A stretch of 53,309 bases of DNA, taken from positions 1 through 53,309 of the forward strand of contig NZ_PGGC01000015.1 of the NCBI RefSeq assembly GCF_002795305.1, read 5' to 3'. Positions within the stretch are counted from its first letter, which is position 1, and each line of letters opens with the position of its first letter. Origin of the DNA: Aeromonas cavernicola. GTDB taxonomy: Bacteria > Pseudomonadota > Gammaproteobacteria > Enterobacterales > Aeromonadaceae. The translations under genes were made by a program, and so were the position numbers. The notes below the pieces were generated by a model, which was not told where the DNA came from, made no database searches, and was given only the letters and a program-made list of their open reading frames with translations. Shown in pieces: positions 1 through 8,257 of this stretch.

Positions 1-902
1 CTGGCGGCCCCGGCGTTGAGGGGTTGCAGGCAGTCCACCAGCACGATTTGGCGATCAAAGCCAGCAAAGTGCTGCTCATAAAAACCCTGCACCAGATGCT
101 GTTTGTACTGCTCGAAACGCTGCTTGAAGGTGGCATAGAGGCTCTCTTCGGCCAGTTCGCCAACGGGCGGGTCCCACACCCAAGGGACAAACTGCAACAT
201 GGGCGCCCCCACATACTCCCCCGGCAAGACAAAACGGCCGGGTTGGATCAGGTGTAGGCCCAGCTCCTGTTTGCAGGCGTGCAGATAAGCGGTATAACGC
301 TCGGCCAACTGGGCCACCGGTCGTTCGGCAAAAGGTTGTGCAGCCTGCCAGGTGGGCGTTAACCAGCTGGCGGCAAGGGCTTGCAGCTCGGGGCGGCGCA
401 GCTGCTCACGCACCTGTTCGCTCCACTGCTCGTAGCTCATCTCAAGCAGTGGCAAATCGAGCAACCACTCGCCGGGATAATCCACCAGATCCACGTAGAG
501 GGTGGCGATCTCACCCAGATGTTTACGCAGGGTGTGGCGAGTGCGATAGCGAATTTCAAGACGCACCTCGGCCACCCCCCGGGTAGGATCTGGCCACGCG
601 GGGGGATCGCCAAACAGGGAATCGAGGCCACGTTCGTAGGCAAAGGTGGGGATGTGGGCATGTTGCTGCGGCACGCGGCGGGCGCCAAGCAAGCGCCCTT
701 GGCGCTGGGCATCCCACAGCGGTAAACGGCCATCAATGGCCGCGTGCTCTAATTGGTTGACGAGTGCGGTGATGAACGCGGTCTTGCCACTGCGGGAGAG
801 CCCGGTTACCGCCAAGCGGATGTGGCGATCTCGCACTCGGTTGACGACGTCGTTCGCCTTGCGCTGCAAGCGGGCGATCTTCTGTTCGAGTTTGTTACGC
901 AT
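1..902 (-). CDS. ycjX: YcjX-like P-loop NTPase (C-terminus beyond window)
   Basis: An uninterrupted minus-strand frame starts at ATG 902 and runs off the window edge, giving about 300 residues of a family usually near 460-470. The N-terminus is a basic helix followed by a Walker A motif GLSRSGKT at residues 34-41. A DYPGEW segment about 110 residues further on is typical of YcjX, a DUF463 protein with a GTPase-like fold. YcjX belongs to the phage-shock-protein regulon in enterics, and here it lies downstream of pspABC in the same direction, which fits. A possible ribosome site AGGA lies about nine bases before the start. The molecular function of YcjX is not established; a membrane-stress role is inferred from the operon. 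The plus-strand frames over this stretch are shadows. Confidence 0.9.
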   Translation of the reverse strand, partial: MRNKLEQKIARLQRKANDVVNRVRDRHIRLAVTGLSRSGKTAFITALVNQLEHAAIDGRLPLWDAQRQGRLLGARRVPQQHAHIPTFAYERGLDSLFGDPPAWPDPTRGVAEVRLEIRYRTRHTLRKHLGEIATLYVDLVDYPGEWLLDLPLLEMSYEQWSEQVREQLRRPELQALAASWLTPTWQAAQPFAERPVAQLAERYTAYLHACKQELGLHLIQPGRFVLPGEYVGAPMLQFVPWVWDPPVGELAEESLYATFKQRFEQYKQHLVQGFYEQHFAGFDRQIVLVDCLQPLNAGAA

Positions 903-946
903 TGACGCGGTTCCTGTGCCCCTGTTAGGTGATGAACATCATAGGG

Positions 947-993
947 GGTTTGATGACACCAGCCCATCGGGGATGGCTGGCGGTCATCAAACC
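947..993. other. Long hairpin between pspC and ycjX
   Basis: An 11-base arm (947-957) pairs with 983-993 and an inner 6-base arm CCAGCC (959-964) pairs with GGCTGG (975-980), leaving a loop of about ten bases. It begins ten bases after the pspC stop in the direction of transcription and ends about 45 bases before the ycjX start. No T-run follows on the minus strand, so it looks more like an mRNA-stability or processing element, or a leaky attenuator, than a classical terminator. Confidence 0.7.
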
Positions 994-1002
994 GAATCGA
1001 GC

Positions 1003-1407
1003 TCACAGTTTGTTAAATTCTCGCTGCAATGCAAACGTTTTAGAGGTCACCAGCTTCTCAATCCGCTGCACTCTGGGCTCCAGCGCATCGAGCTCTTGGG
1101 CAATCCGCCCGAGCGCTTGCAAAGGGGTCACCCCTGCTTGCCAACTGCGCGACTTCATCCGCACCTCGCCCATCTCCCCCTCTGCTGGCGAGCCAAGGGT
1201 GACCGGCTTTTTGTCCAGCAGCAGCCAGGCTGCAAGGTAGGCGGTCAGGGTGATGACGCTGGTAAAAATAAGGCCGCTTATCACCAACAGCCGCACGATC
1301 CAGGTCTCGACCCCGAAGAAATCGGCAAGGCCCGCACACACCCCTGCGATTTTAGCGTGCTGGGGATCGCGATAGAGGTTACGTCCCTCCCGATAGCGAT
1401 GACTCAT
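1003..1407 (-). CDS. pspC: PspC, phage shock protein C
   Basis: A 134-residue protein with a PspC domain at the N-terminus: a basic amphipathic start, the IAGVCAGLADFFGV segment (about residues 20-33) and one hydrophobic membrane segment at about 40-66. A soluble C-terminal tail with heptad-like Leu/Ile spacing follows. In enterics PspC sits in the inner membrane with PspB, senses envelope stress such as secretin mislocalisation, and draws PspA away from PspF. Its start overlaps the pspB stop by four bases, so translation is probably coupled. It is transcribed from the sigma-54 promoter upstream of pspA. No pspD is seen between pspC and ycjX. Confidence 0.95.
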   Translation of the reverse strand: MSHRYREGRNLYRDPQHAKIAGVCAGLADFFGVETWIVRLLVISGLIFTSVITLTAYLAAWLLLDKKPVTLGSPAEGEMGEVRMKSRSWQAGVTPLQALGRIAQELDALEPRVQRIEKLVTSKTFALQREFNKL

Positions 1408-1643
1408 ATTTTGTTCCTCCAGCCGGGGACTTCCGCATCCAGAATCGACTCTAGGGCGCCGACGCGCTCCTGCATCTTTTCTGCTCGGGCTAACAGACCT
1501 TGTAACTGAACTCGCTCGCTATCAGCCAGGCCAGCCCCCATCCGCCCCTTGGCTCGGTAGTGCAGTATCAGCCAGATGGGGGCCACGACCACCATAAACA
1601 CCACCATGGGGACCATCAGTACCCCTAACAAACTGCTCATCAA
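1404..1643 (-). CDS. pspB: PspB, phage shock protein B
   Basis: A 79-residue protein with one N-terminal membrane helix (about residues 5-27) and a cytoplasmic coiled-coil part containing LLARAEKMQERVGALESIL, which matches the PspB family in size and layout (about 75 residues). PspB partners PspC as the membrane sensor that releases PspA from PspF. It follows pspA with no intergenic space and overlaps pspC by four bases, so pspABC is one translationally coupled operon. Confidence 0.95.
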   Translation of the reverse strand: MMSSLLGVLMVPMVVFMVVVAPIWLILHYRAKGRMGAGLADSERVQLQGLLARAEKMQERVGALESILDAEVPGWRNKI

Positions 1644-2318
1644 TTACCCCTCCTGCTTGCTGCTGGGTTGACCCAACTTCTGGCGCATGGCCTCCAGCTC
1701 ACGGCTAATCTGATCATCGACCTCCAGCTCGGCAAACTGCTGTGCCAGCGCTTGGCCTGACTGACCCAGATCAGCACGCGCTTCCATCTCGTCAATGCGC
1801 CGCTCGATCCGGTCAAACTTGTTGACCACCGTCTGGCTATCACCGCGCGCAACCTGATGTTGCACATTGAGACGACTGCTGGCCGCTTCGCTGCGAATGG
1901 CCATGGCCTGCTGGCGAGCGCGGGCATCGTCGAGCTTGGCTTCGAGCTGGTTGATCTCTTCGCTCAGCTTGGCGTTGCCACTGTTGACCGCCTGTTGCTC
2001 GCGCAGCAACGCGTCACCCAGCTCGCCCTGTTTTTTCTTCTCCAGCAGCGCCGCGCGGGCCAGATCTTCGCGGCCCTTGCTCAGGGCTAGCTCGGCTTTG
2101 GCTTGCCACTCATCCACTCGCTCCTGATGGCGGGCCACTTGGCGGTCGATCTCTTTTTGGTTGGCCAGAAAACGGGCTAAGTTAGAGCGCTCTTTTACCA
2201 ACTCATCTTCCATCTCTTGGATGATCAGACGCACCATTTTCTGTGGATCTTCCGCTTTGTCCAGCAACGCGGTCAGGTTGGAATTGATGATGTCGGCTAA
2301 GCGAGAAAAAATACTCAT
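1644..2318 (-). CDS. pspA: PspA, membrane-stress effector
   Basis: A 224-residue PspA/IM30 protein. I place the start at ATG 2318 (MSIFSRLADIINSN), the family's conserved amphipathic N-terminus, preceded by AGGAGAG seven bases upstream; the frame is open further upstream but that extension is not homologous. The remainder is almost wholly helical coiled coil, charged and Gln-rich, as in ESCRT-III-like PspA. It has two roles: binding and inhibiting the AAA+ activator PspF in unstressed cells, and assembling on damaged inner membrane. It is the first gene of the psp operon, divergent from pspF, with a sigma-54 promoter 45 bases before the start. Confidence 0.96.
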   Translation of the reverse strand: MSIFSRLADIINSNLTALLDKAEDPQKMVRLIIQEMEDELVKERSNLARFLANQKEIDRQVARHQERVDEWQAKAELALSKGREDLARAALLEKKKQGELGDALLREQQAVNSGNAKLSEEINQLEAKLDDARARQQAMAIRSEAASSRLNVQHQVARGDSQTVVNKFDRIERRIDEMEARADLGQSGQALAQQFAELEVDDQISRELEAMRQKLGQPSSKQEG

Positions 2319-2362
2319 GATGGCTCTCCTGTATGGGGGATGGATAATGTCCCATTGACAAT

Positions 2363-2378
2363 CGCAACTTATGTGCCA
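2363..2378 (-). promoter_or_regulatory. Sigma-54 (-24/-12) promoter of pspABC
   Basis: Read on the minus strand, the bases are TGGCAC, five bases, then TTGCG, which matches the sigma-54 consensus TGGCAC-N5-TTGCW except at the last base. It lies 45-60 bases before the pspA start. This is the expected promoter for PspF-driven transcription. PspF enhancer sites would be expected at roughly 2430-2480, overlapping the pspF promoter; I cannot define them by eye. Confidence 0.88.
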
Positions 2379-2496
2379 ATCTGGCACACAACATAACCCA
2401 TTGATTTGTATCAATTATCAAAAGACGATGGCCAGCGCACTCGAAAAGTTAGCGATTATTACCACTACTTTTTGGTAAAATTAACCAACATCATTC

Positions 2497-3558
2497 ATGG
2501 ATACCATCCCGATGAGTACACCAAGCCTGCTGGGGGAATCCAATGCGTTCCTCGACGTGATCGAACAAGCCTCACGGCTGGCCCCGCTGGGTAAACCGGT
2601 GCTGATCATCGGCGAGCGTGGCACCGGCAAGGAGCTGATCGCCCATCGTCTGCACTATCTCTCCACCCGCTGGGATCGCGATTTCATTAGCGTCAACTGC
2701 GCCACCTTGAGTGAGAGCCTGCTGGAAACTGAGCTGTTTGGCCACGAGGCTGGGGCATTTACCGGGGCGACCAAACGCCATCAGGGCCGTTTCGAGCGGG
2801 CCGACGGCGGCACCCTGTTTCTCGACGAACTGGCGACCACCAGCACGCGGGTGCAAGAGAAGTTACTGCGGGTCATCGAGTATGGCGAGTTTGAACGGGT
2901 GGGCGGCGCTACGCCCCTGCGGGTGGATGTGCGGTTGGTCTGTGCGACGAACGAAGATTTACCTACCCTGGCCGAGCAGGGGCGGTTTCGCCACGATCTG
3001 CTCGACCGACTGGCGTTTGATGTGATCACCCTCCCCCCGCTGCGGGCACGGCGAGACGATATTTTGGTGCTGGCCGCCCACTTTGCCCACACCATGGCCC
3101 GCGAGCTGGGCTATCCCTTGTTCGCCGGTTTTTCAGCCCATGCCAGCCAACAACTGCTCGATTACCCGTGGCCGGGCAATGTGCGCGAGCTAAAAAACGT
3201 GGTGGAACGCAGCCTCTATCGGCACGCCGATCCCCAGCTCCCCCTATCGCAGCTGGTGTTTAACCCTTTTGACTCCCCGTGGCGGCCCCGCTCAGCGGGA
3301 GGGGCAACAGCAGCCCCCACGGCTTTGGCTACCCTCACTCCCCCCCAGCTTCCCCTCGGGGGGGACACCCCACACTCGCTGCCACTGGATTTAAAACAGA
3401 CGGTGGCCCACTGGGAGATTAATTTACTCAAGCAAGCAATGCAGCAATCCCAGTATAATCAGCGCAAAGCAGCCCAATTACTGGCGTTAAGCTATCACCA
3501 GTTTCGTGGCATGCTACGCAAATACCAGTTATTAGATGGCGAAACCGATGCCCAATAG
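2497..3558 (+). CDS. pspF: PspF, sigma-54 activator of the psp operon
   Basis: A 353-residue bacterial enhancer-binding protein with no N-terminal receiver domain. The AAA+ domain carries Walker A GERGTGKE (about residues 38-45), the sigma-54-contacting GAFTGA loop, Walker B GGTLFLDE and a PWPGNVREL segment. A C-terminal Fis-type helix-turn-helix (YNQRKAAQLLALSYHQF) ends the protein. A linker of about 50 residues rich in Ala, Pro and Thr separates the AAA+ and DNA-binding parts and is longer than in E. coli PspF. ATG 2497 is used; ATG 2512 is also possible because neither has a strong ribosome site. It is divergent from pspA with 178 bases between, the standard arrangement for activation and autoregulation. 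Confidence 0.95.
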   Translation: MDTIPMSTPSLLGESNAFLDVIEQASRLAPLGKPVLIIGERGTGKELIAHRLHYLSTRWDRDFISVNCATLSESLLETELFGHEAGAFTGATKRHQGRFERADGGTLFLDELATTSTRVQEKLLRVIEYGEFERVGGATPLRVDVRLVCATNEDLPTLAEQGRFRHDLLDRLAFDVITLPPLRARRDDILVLAAHFAHTMARELGYPLFAGFSAHASQQLLDYPWPGNVRELKNVVERSLYRHADPQLPLSQLVFNPFDSPWRPRSAGGATAAPTALATLTPPQLPLGGDTPHSLPLDLKQTVAHWEINLLKQAMQQSQYNQRKAAQLLALSYHQFRGMLRKYQLLDGETDAQ

Positions 3559-3647
3559 GTGCATGATGACAGCCGATAGCCGTAACATGTCAGCCCACCG
3601 TACTGGCCTGTTTAGATGATGACGATGCACAACAACATGGTTCAACA

Positions 3648-5249
3648 ATGAGAAAGCTCACCCCTTTGCTACTGGGGCTACTGGTGCTGACCACCGGCTG
3701 TCAGGAGCAATCCGAGGCCGCTAAACATGGGCTCATCTACTGTGCGGAAGGGGCTCCCCTCTCGTTCAATCCTCACGTGTCGAACTCCGGTGTCACTCGC
3801 GATGCCAGCGCGCGTCCGCTCTACGATCGCCTGCTTGAGCTCAACCCTGTGACCCAAGCCTTAGAGGGGTCGCTGGCGACGACCTGGCAGATGAGTGGCG
3901 ATGGCCGCACTTATACCTTGACGCTACGTCAGGGGGTCAAGTTTCACCACACCCCTTGGTTTACCCCCTCACGCCCGCTCAATGCCGATGATGTGGTCTT
4001 TACCTACCAGCGGATGCTGGACCCCACTCACCCCTACCATCAGGTTTCGGGTGGGGATTACCCCTACTTCTATAGTCAGGGGCAAGATCAGCTGATCAAA
4101 CGGGTCTATGCACAGGGGCCGCAACAGGTGGTCTTTGAGCTCAATCAACCCAATGCCTCCTTTCTGGCCGCGTTAGCCAGTGATTATGCGGTGATCCTCT
4201 CTGCCGAATACGCCGATCAGATGCAACGGGCGGGCACCCCTGGCCAGTTAGATACCCAGCCGATCGGCACTGGGCCCTTCTATTTCAAAGAGTATCGCCA
4301 TAACGAATTTATCCGTTATCTGCGCCACCCCGACTACTGGGGTGGGCCAGCCAACATCGAGCAGCTGGTGTACGACATTACGCCCAAGTCTGCCAAACGA
4401 CTGGCCAAGCTGTTAACGGGTGAGTGTGATGTGATGAGTACCCCGGTTGCCAGCCAGCTGGCGGTGATCAAACAAGATCAGGGGTTGGATTTATCGGTTC
4501 AATCTGGGATGAATGTCGCCTTCTTGGCCCTCAATACCCAAAAAGCCCCCTTTGATAAGGTCCAGGTGCGCCAAGCCATTGCCGCGGCCATCAACATCGA
4601 TCACCTGCTTCAGGCTGTCTATTTTGAAACTGGCCAACCCGCCAATGGGTTGCTGCCCCCCTTGTCGTGGGGATACAACCCAAGCCTGCCAGCTCGGCAC
4701 CAAGATCTCCACCGCGCTCGGCAGTTACTGGCTGAGGCAGGCCTAAACAAGGGATTCGACATGACGGTGCTGGTGCAACCGGACGCCAGACCCTACAACC
4801 CAGATGCCATCAAGACGGCCCAGCTGATCCGCAGTGATCTCGCCAAAGTGGGCATCCGGCTGAAAATCATTACCCAAGAGTGGTCGGTGATCCAACAGAG
4901 CATGGCGAGTAGCCGCTATGACAGCCTGCTCTCAGGCTGGATTGCCGACAGTGCCGATCCTGATAACTTCTTTCGCCAACTGCTCAGTTGCTCGGCGGTC
5001 GAACGCGGCAATAACTACAGCCGCTGGTGTAGCCCCGCCTTCGATCAGTTACTCGATGATGCAGTGACCACCACCCAGCTGCCATTTAGGCTACGTAACT
5101 ACTACTACGCCCAGACCTTACTCAATGAGCAATTGCCGGTGATCCCGCTCGCCCACGCGCTGCGCACCCAGGTCAGCCGCAGCGACGTCAAGGGGCTGAT
5201 GCTGATGCCTTTTGGTGGCACCGTCTTTAACAAGGCCTATCGGGAGTAA
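3648..5249 (+). CDS. sapA: SapA, periplasmic substrate-binding component (predicted lipoprotein)
   Basis: A 533-residue solute-binding protein of the oligopeptide/dipeptide (SBP family 5) type, first gene of sapABCDF. Conserved stretches include the NADDVVFTYQRMLDPTHP and GTGPF segments, DPDNFFRQLLSC and a C-terminal GLMLMPFGG that closely match E. coli SapA. Unlike the classic SapA signal peptide, this N-terminus ends in a lipobox LTTGC with Cys18, followed by Gln, so it is predicted to be lipid-anchored. Sap systems are linked to resistance to antimicrobial peptides, to K+ uptake through Trk (SapD), and in E. coli to putrescine export; the substrate here is unknown. sapB follows after two bases. 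Confidence 0.93.
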   Translation: MRKLTPLLLGLLVLTTGCQEQSEAAKHGLIYCAEGAPLSFNPHVSNSGVTRDASARPLYDRLLELNPVTQALEGSLATTWQMSGDGRTYTLTLRQGVKFHHTPWFTPSRPLNADDVVFTYQRMLDPTHPYHQVSGGDYPYFYSQGQDQLIKRVYAQGPQQVVFELNQPNASFLAALASDYAVILSAEYADQMQRAGTPGQLDTQPIGTGPFYFKEYRHNEFIRYLRHPDYWGGPANIEQLVYDITPKSAKRLAKLLTGECDVMSTPVASQLAVIKQDQGLDLSVQSGMNVAFLALNTQKAPFDKVQVRQAIAAAINIDHLLQAVYFETGQPANGLLPPLSWGYNPSLPARHQDLHRARQLLAEAGLNKGFDMTVLVQPDARPYNPDAIKTAQLIRSDLAKVGIRLKIITQEWSVIQQSMASSRYDSLLSGWIADSADPDNFFRQLLSCSAVERGNNYSRWCSPAFDQLLDDAVTTTQLPFRLRNYYYAQTLLNEQLPVIPLAHALRTQVSRSDVKGLMLMPFGGTVFNKAYRE

Positions 5250-5251
5250 GC

Positions 5252-6211
5252 ATGTTCTCTTATATTTTGCGCCGCATTAATCTGCTGCTTATCACCTTGC
5301 TGGTGCTCACCGTGGTGGCCTACCTGCTGGAGTTTCGCCTGATCGGCGATGACCTGAGCCTCTGGCGTGGCTATCCTGACTTTCTGCGCCGAACCCTAGC
5401 GGGGGACTTGGGCATATCGAGCGTCTCTGGCTTGCCCGTGCTGGTAGAAATCAGGCACTACTTCCCCGCCACCTTGAGCCTGTGCATCACGGCGTTTGTG
5501 GTGTCATTGCTGATCGGGATCCCGCTTGGCACTCTCGCCGCCGTGTATCAAGGCAAGCCGCTGGATTTGTCGATCATGAGTGCAGGCCTCATCGGCTATG
5601 CCGTGCCGGTCTTTTGGCTGGCGCTGTTAGCCGTGATGTTCTTCTCGCTAGAACTTGGTTGGTTGCCGGCTTCCGGCCAGCTGAGCTTGCTTTATGACAT
5701 CACGCCAGTGACCGGCATCGCCTTGGTGGATGTCTTGCTCAGCAACGAACCTTGGCGAGACGCCGCCCTGCACGATGCACTGCGCCACCTTATTCTTCCT
5801 TCGCTGGTGCTGGCGGTGGTGCCTACCACCGAGGTGATCCGCCATGTGCGCAGCTCGCTGATTGACGTCATGAAGCAAAACTACATCAAAGCCGCCGCCA
5901 GTCGCGGGCTCTCCAAGGCCCAGATCATCTGGCGCCATGGCCTGAAAAATGCGCTGCCCCCCGTATTACCGCTGCTGGGCCTGCAGATGGGCAGTGTGCT
6001 GACGTCGGCGATGATCACCGAAGTCATTTTCGAGTGGCATGGCATTGGCCGCTGGCTCATCAGCAGCATTGCCCTGCAAGATTACGCCGCCATTCGCGGC
6101 GCCACCTTAGTGGTGGCCAGCTTTGTCATTGTGGTCAGTGTCAGCACCGAATTGCTGACCGCCCTTATCTATCCGGCGCGGCGCAAAGAGCTCTATGCCA
6201 AACAAGATTGA
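5252..6211 (+). CDS. sapB: SapB, ABC transporter permease
   Basis: A 319-residue inner-membrane permease of the DppB/OppB type with about six hydrophobic segments. The first (about residues 8-30) and the block from about 80 to 300 are clear, and the cytoplasmic EAA-like coupling loop reads KAAASRGLSKAQIIWRHGLK. It pairs with SapC to form the membrane channel served by SapD and SapF. It starts two bases after sapA and is separated from sapC by 35 bases. Confidence 0.93.
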   Translation: MFSYILRRINLLLITLLVLTVVAYLLEFRLIGDDLSLWRGYPDFLRRTLAGDLGISSVSGLPVLVEIRHYFPATLSLCITAFVVSLLIGIPLGTLAAVYQGKPLDLSIMSAGLIGYAVPVFWLALLAVMFFSLELGWLPASGQLSLLYDITPVTGIALVDVLLSNEPWRDAALHDALRHLILPSLVLAVVPTTEVIRHVRSSLIDVMKQNYIKAAASRGLSKAQIIWRHGLKNALPPVLPLLGLQMGSVLTSAMITEVIFEWHGIGRWLISSIALQDYAAIRGATLVVASFVIVVSVSTELLTALIYPARRKELYAKQD

Positions 6212-6246
6212 ACCCATCCGTGGCGTAACCCGGAGTCAGGTATCTT

Positions 6247-7140
6247 ATGCAAGATAAATCAAACCCTTATCCCGAGCTCAAAATCCTCTCCCCACTGGTG
6301 CAGACCTGGGCGGCTTATCAACGTAATCCGCTAGCGATGGCCGGTTTATGGTGTTTCATGCTGCTGCTGCTGATCACCCTAGTGGGGCCCTTCTTGGTCC
6401 CCTATGGAGTGGATGAACAGCACACCGACCGACTGCTGCTTGCCCCTTCATGGGCGGCAACCGGTAACATTGACTACTTTTTTGGCACCGATGATCTGGG
6501 GCGAGACATGCTCTCTCGGCTGGTGGTCGGCGCGCGCCTGACCTTTGGTTGCGCCCTCATCGTGGTGGTGATTGCACTGGTTGTCGGCTCGGCGATTGGC
6601 ATCCTTGGTGGTATGAGCAAGGGGCTTAAATCGAGCGTGCTGCACCATCTGCTCGATACCCTGCTCTCAATCCCATCACTGTTGCTGGCGATCATCATGG
6701 TGGCCATGCTGGGGCCCGGCTTGGGCAATACCCTGATTGCGATCACCTTGGCCTTGATCCCCCCCTTCATTCGCGCGACCTATAACGCGGTCCATACCGA
6801 AATGCAGAAGGAGTACATCATTGCTAGCCGCCTGGATGGTTCGCCCCCCTTGCGGATCATGCGGCTGGCTATTTTGCCCAATATCGTCGAAACCCTAGTG
6901 GCGCAAACCACCCGAACCCTGTCCGCGGCGATCCTCGACATCTCGGCGGTCGGTTTTCTTGGCCTTGGCGCCCAATCGCCGCAGCCCGAGTGGGGCACCA
7001 TGCTGGCCGACTCAAGCGATCTTATCTATCTCGCCCCGTGGACCGTCACCTTGCCGGGGGTTGCTATCTTGCTGAGCGTACTGGTCACCAATGTGGTCGG
7101 AGAGGGGATTCGTGAAGCACTCAAAGAGGGGAATGACTGA
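6247..7140 (+). CDS. sapC: SapC, ABC transporter permease
   Basis: A 297-residue permease of the DppC/OppC type. It has an N-terminal cytoplasmic stretch, a first membrane segment at about residues 36-58, the FGTDDLGRDMLSRLVVGAR segment typical of the family, and an EAA-type loop with the ASRLDGSPPLRIMRLAILP core. It forms the heterodimeric channel with SapB. Its TGA stop overlaps the ATG of a 39-codon ORF that separates it from sapD, which is unusual because sap genes are normally packed tightly. Confidence 0.93.
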   Translation: MQDKSNPYPELKILSPLVQTWAAYQRNPLAMAGLWCFMLLLLITLVGPFLVPYGVDEQHTDRLLLAPSWAATGNIDYFFGTDDLGRDMLSRLVVGARLTFGCALIVVVIALVVGSAIGILGGMSKGLKSSVLHHLLDTLLSIPSLLLAIIMVAMLGPGLGNTLIAITLALIPPFIRATYNAVHTEMQKEYIIASRLDGSPPLRIMRLAILPNIVETLVAQTTRTLSAAILDISAVGFLGLGAQSPQPEWGTMLADSSDLIYLAPWTVTLPGVAILLSVLVTNVVGEGIREALKEGND

Positions 7141-7259
7141 TGCTGATGGCCCTGTTAGATATTCGTCATGTCGCCATCGGCGTCGGTACACCGTTATATT
7201 GCACCCCCATCGGCTCTTTGCTGGGTGGTGAAGGCAGCCTTGCTGCGGAGAATGACTGA
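7140..7259 (+). CDS. 39-residue ORF bridging sapC and sapD; diverged copy of the sapD start
   Basis: The ATG at 7140 overlaps the sapC TGA, and its own TGA (7257-7259) overlaps the sapD ATG, so both junctions read TGATG. The predicted peptide has [16 protein letters not shown] near its start, which aligns with the SapD N-terminus [16 protein letters not shown]; the DNA matches at about two thirds of positions. The 13-base word GAATGACTGATGC occurs at 7131-7143 and again at 7250-7262, at the two ends of the segment. The simplest reading is an old partial duplication of the sapD 5' end. It may now act as a coupling leader that passes ribosomes from sapC to sapD. A functional microprotein is possible but unsupported. 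Confidence 0.5.
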   Translation: MLMALLDIRHVAIGVGTPLYCTPIGSLLGGEGSLAAEND

Positions 7260-8257
7260 TGCCACTGCTTGATATTCGCAACCTCACCATCGAGATCGAT
7301 ACCCCGCAAGGCAAAGTCAAAGCGGTCGATAAAGTGAGCCTGACCCTGACCGAGGGGGAGATCCGTGGCTTGGTCGGCGAGTCGGGTTCAGGTAAGAGCC
7401 TGATGGCCAAAGTTATCGTCGGTATCCAAAAAGATAACTGGACGGTGCGTGCTGACCGAATGCGCTTTAACGACATGGATCTATTGACCATGCCCCCCAA
7501 GGAGCGCCGCCGGATCATGGGCCGCGAGATCGCCATGATCTTCCAAGACCCCATCAGTTGCCTCGATCCTTCCGAAGAGATCGGCACCCAGCTGGAGCAA
7601 GCGGTGCCCACCGACGCATTCGAGGGCTCATTCTGGCAGCGTTTCCAATGGCGTAAGAAAAAAGCCATTGCCCTGCTGCACCGAGTCGGGGTCAAGGATC
7701 ACCGTAAAGTGATGCGCGCTTACCCCCACGAGCTATCAGATGGCATGTGCCAAAAAGTGATGATCGCCATGGCGATTGCCAACGAACCGCGCCTCTTAGT
7801 AGCGGATGAACCCACCAGCGCCATGGAGTCCACCACCCACTCCCAGATCCTGCGGCTGCTGGACAAGATGAACAAGCTGGGCAACACCACCATCCTGATC
7901 ATCAGTAACGACATCGCCGCCATCGCTAATCTGACTGACACCATTAATGTGATGTACTGCGGTCAGATGGTGGAGGTGGGCACCCGCGAGCAGATTTTAG
8001 AGACCCCCCACCATCCCTATACCGATGCGCTGCTCAAATCGATCCCAGACCTTGATAAGCTGGTGCGCCACAAATCGCGCCTGGACACCCTGCCCGGTGT
8101 CATCCCGCCGCTGCAGCATTTGCCCATCGGTTGTCGGCTCGGGCCCCGCTGCCCCTATGCCCAGAAACAGTGTGTACAAACGCCGCTGATGAACAAAATT
8201 AAGGGCCATCAATTTAGCTGCCACTTTCCGCTGAACATGGAGGAGCCGAAAAAATGA
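7259..8257 (+). CDS. sapD: SapD, ABC transporter ATPase
   Basis: A 332-residue peptide-type ABC ATPase with Walker A GESGSGKS (residues 40-47), Walker [12 protein letters not shown] and the C-terminal oligopeptide-ATPase extension [14 protein letters not shown] with its cysteines. The signature reads LSDGMCQ rather than LSGGQ, as in other SapD proteins. The H-loop position, usually His in an SHD motif, is Asn217 (IISNDIA). In enterics SapD also provides ATP-binding function for Trk K+ uptake. Its last four bases overlap the start of sapF. Confidence 0.94.
   Translation: MPLLDIRNLTIEIDTPQGKVKAVDKVSLTLTEGEIRGLVGESGSGKSLMAKVIVGIQKDNWTVRADRMRFNDMDLLTMPPKERRRIMGREIAMIFQDPISCLDPSEEIGTQLEQAVPTDAFEGSFWQRFQWRKKKAIALLHRVGVKDHRKVMRAYPHELSDGMCQKVMIAMAIANEPRLLVADEPTSAMESTTHSQILRLLDKMNKLGNTTILIISNDIAAIANLTDTINVMYCGQMVEVGTREQILETPHHPYTDALLKSIPDLDKLVRHKSRLDTLPGVIPPLQHLPIGCRLGPRCPYAQKQCVQTPLMNKIKGHQFSCHFPLNMEEPKK

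Noticed and set aside
646-1509. A 287-codon plus-strand ORF
   Set aside because: It is antisense to ycjX, pspC and part of pspB, which are clear homologues, and its text has no domain features.
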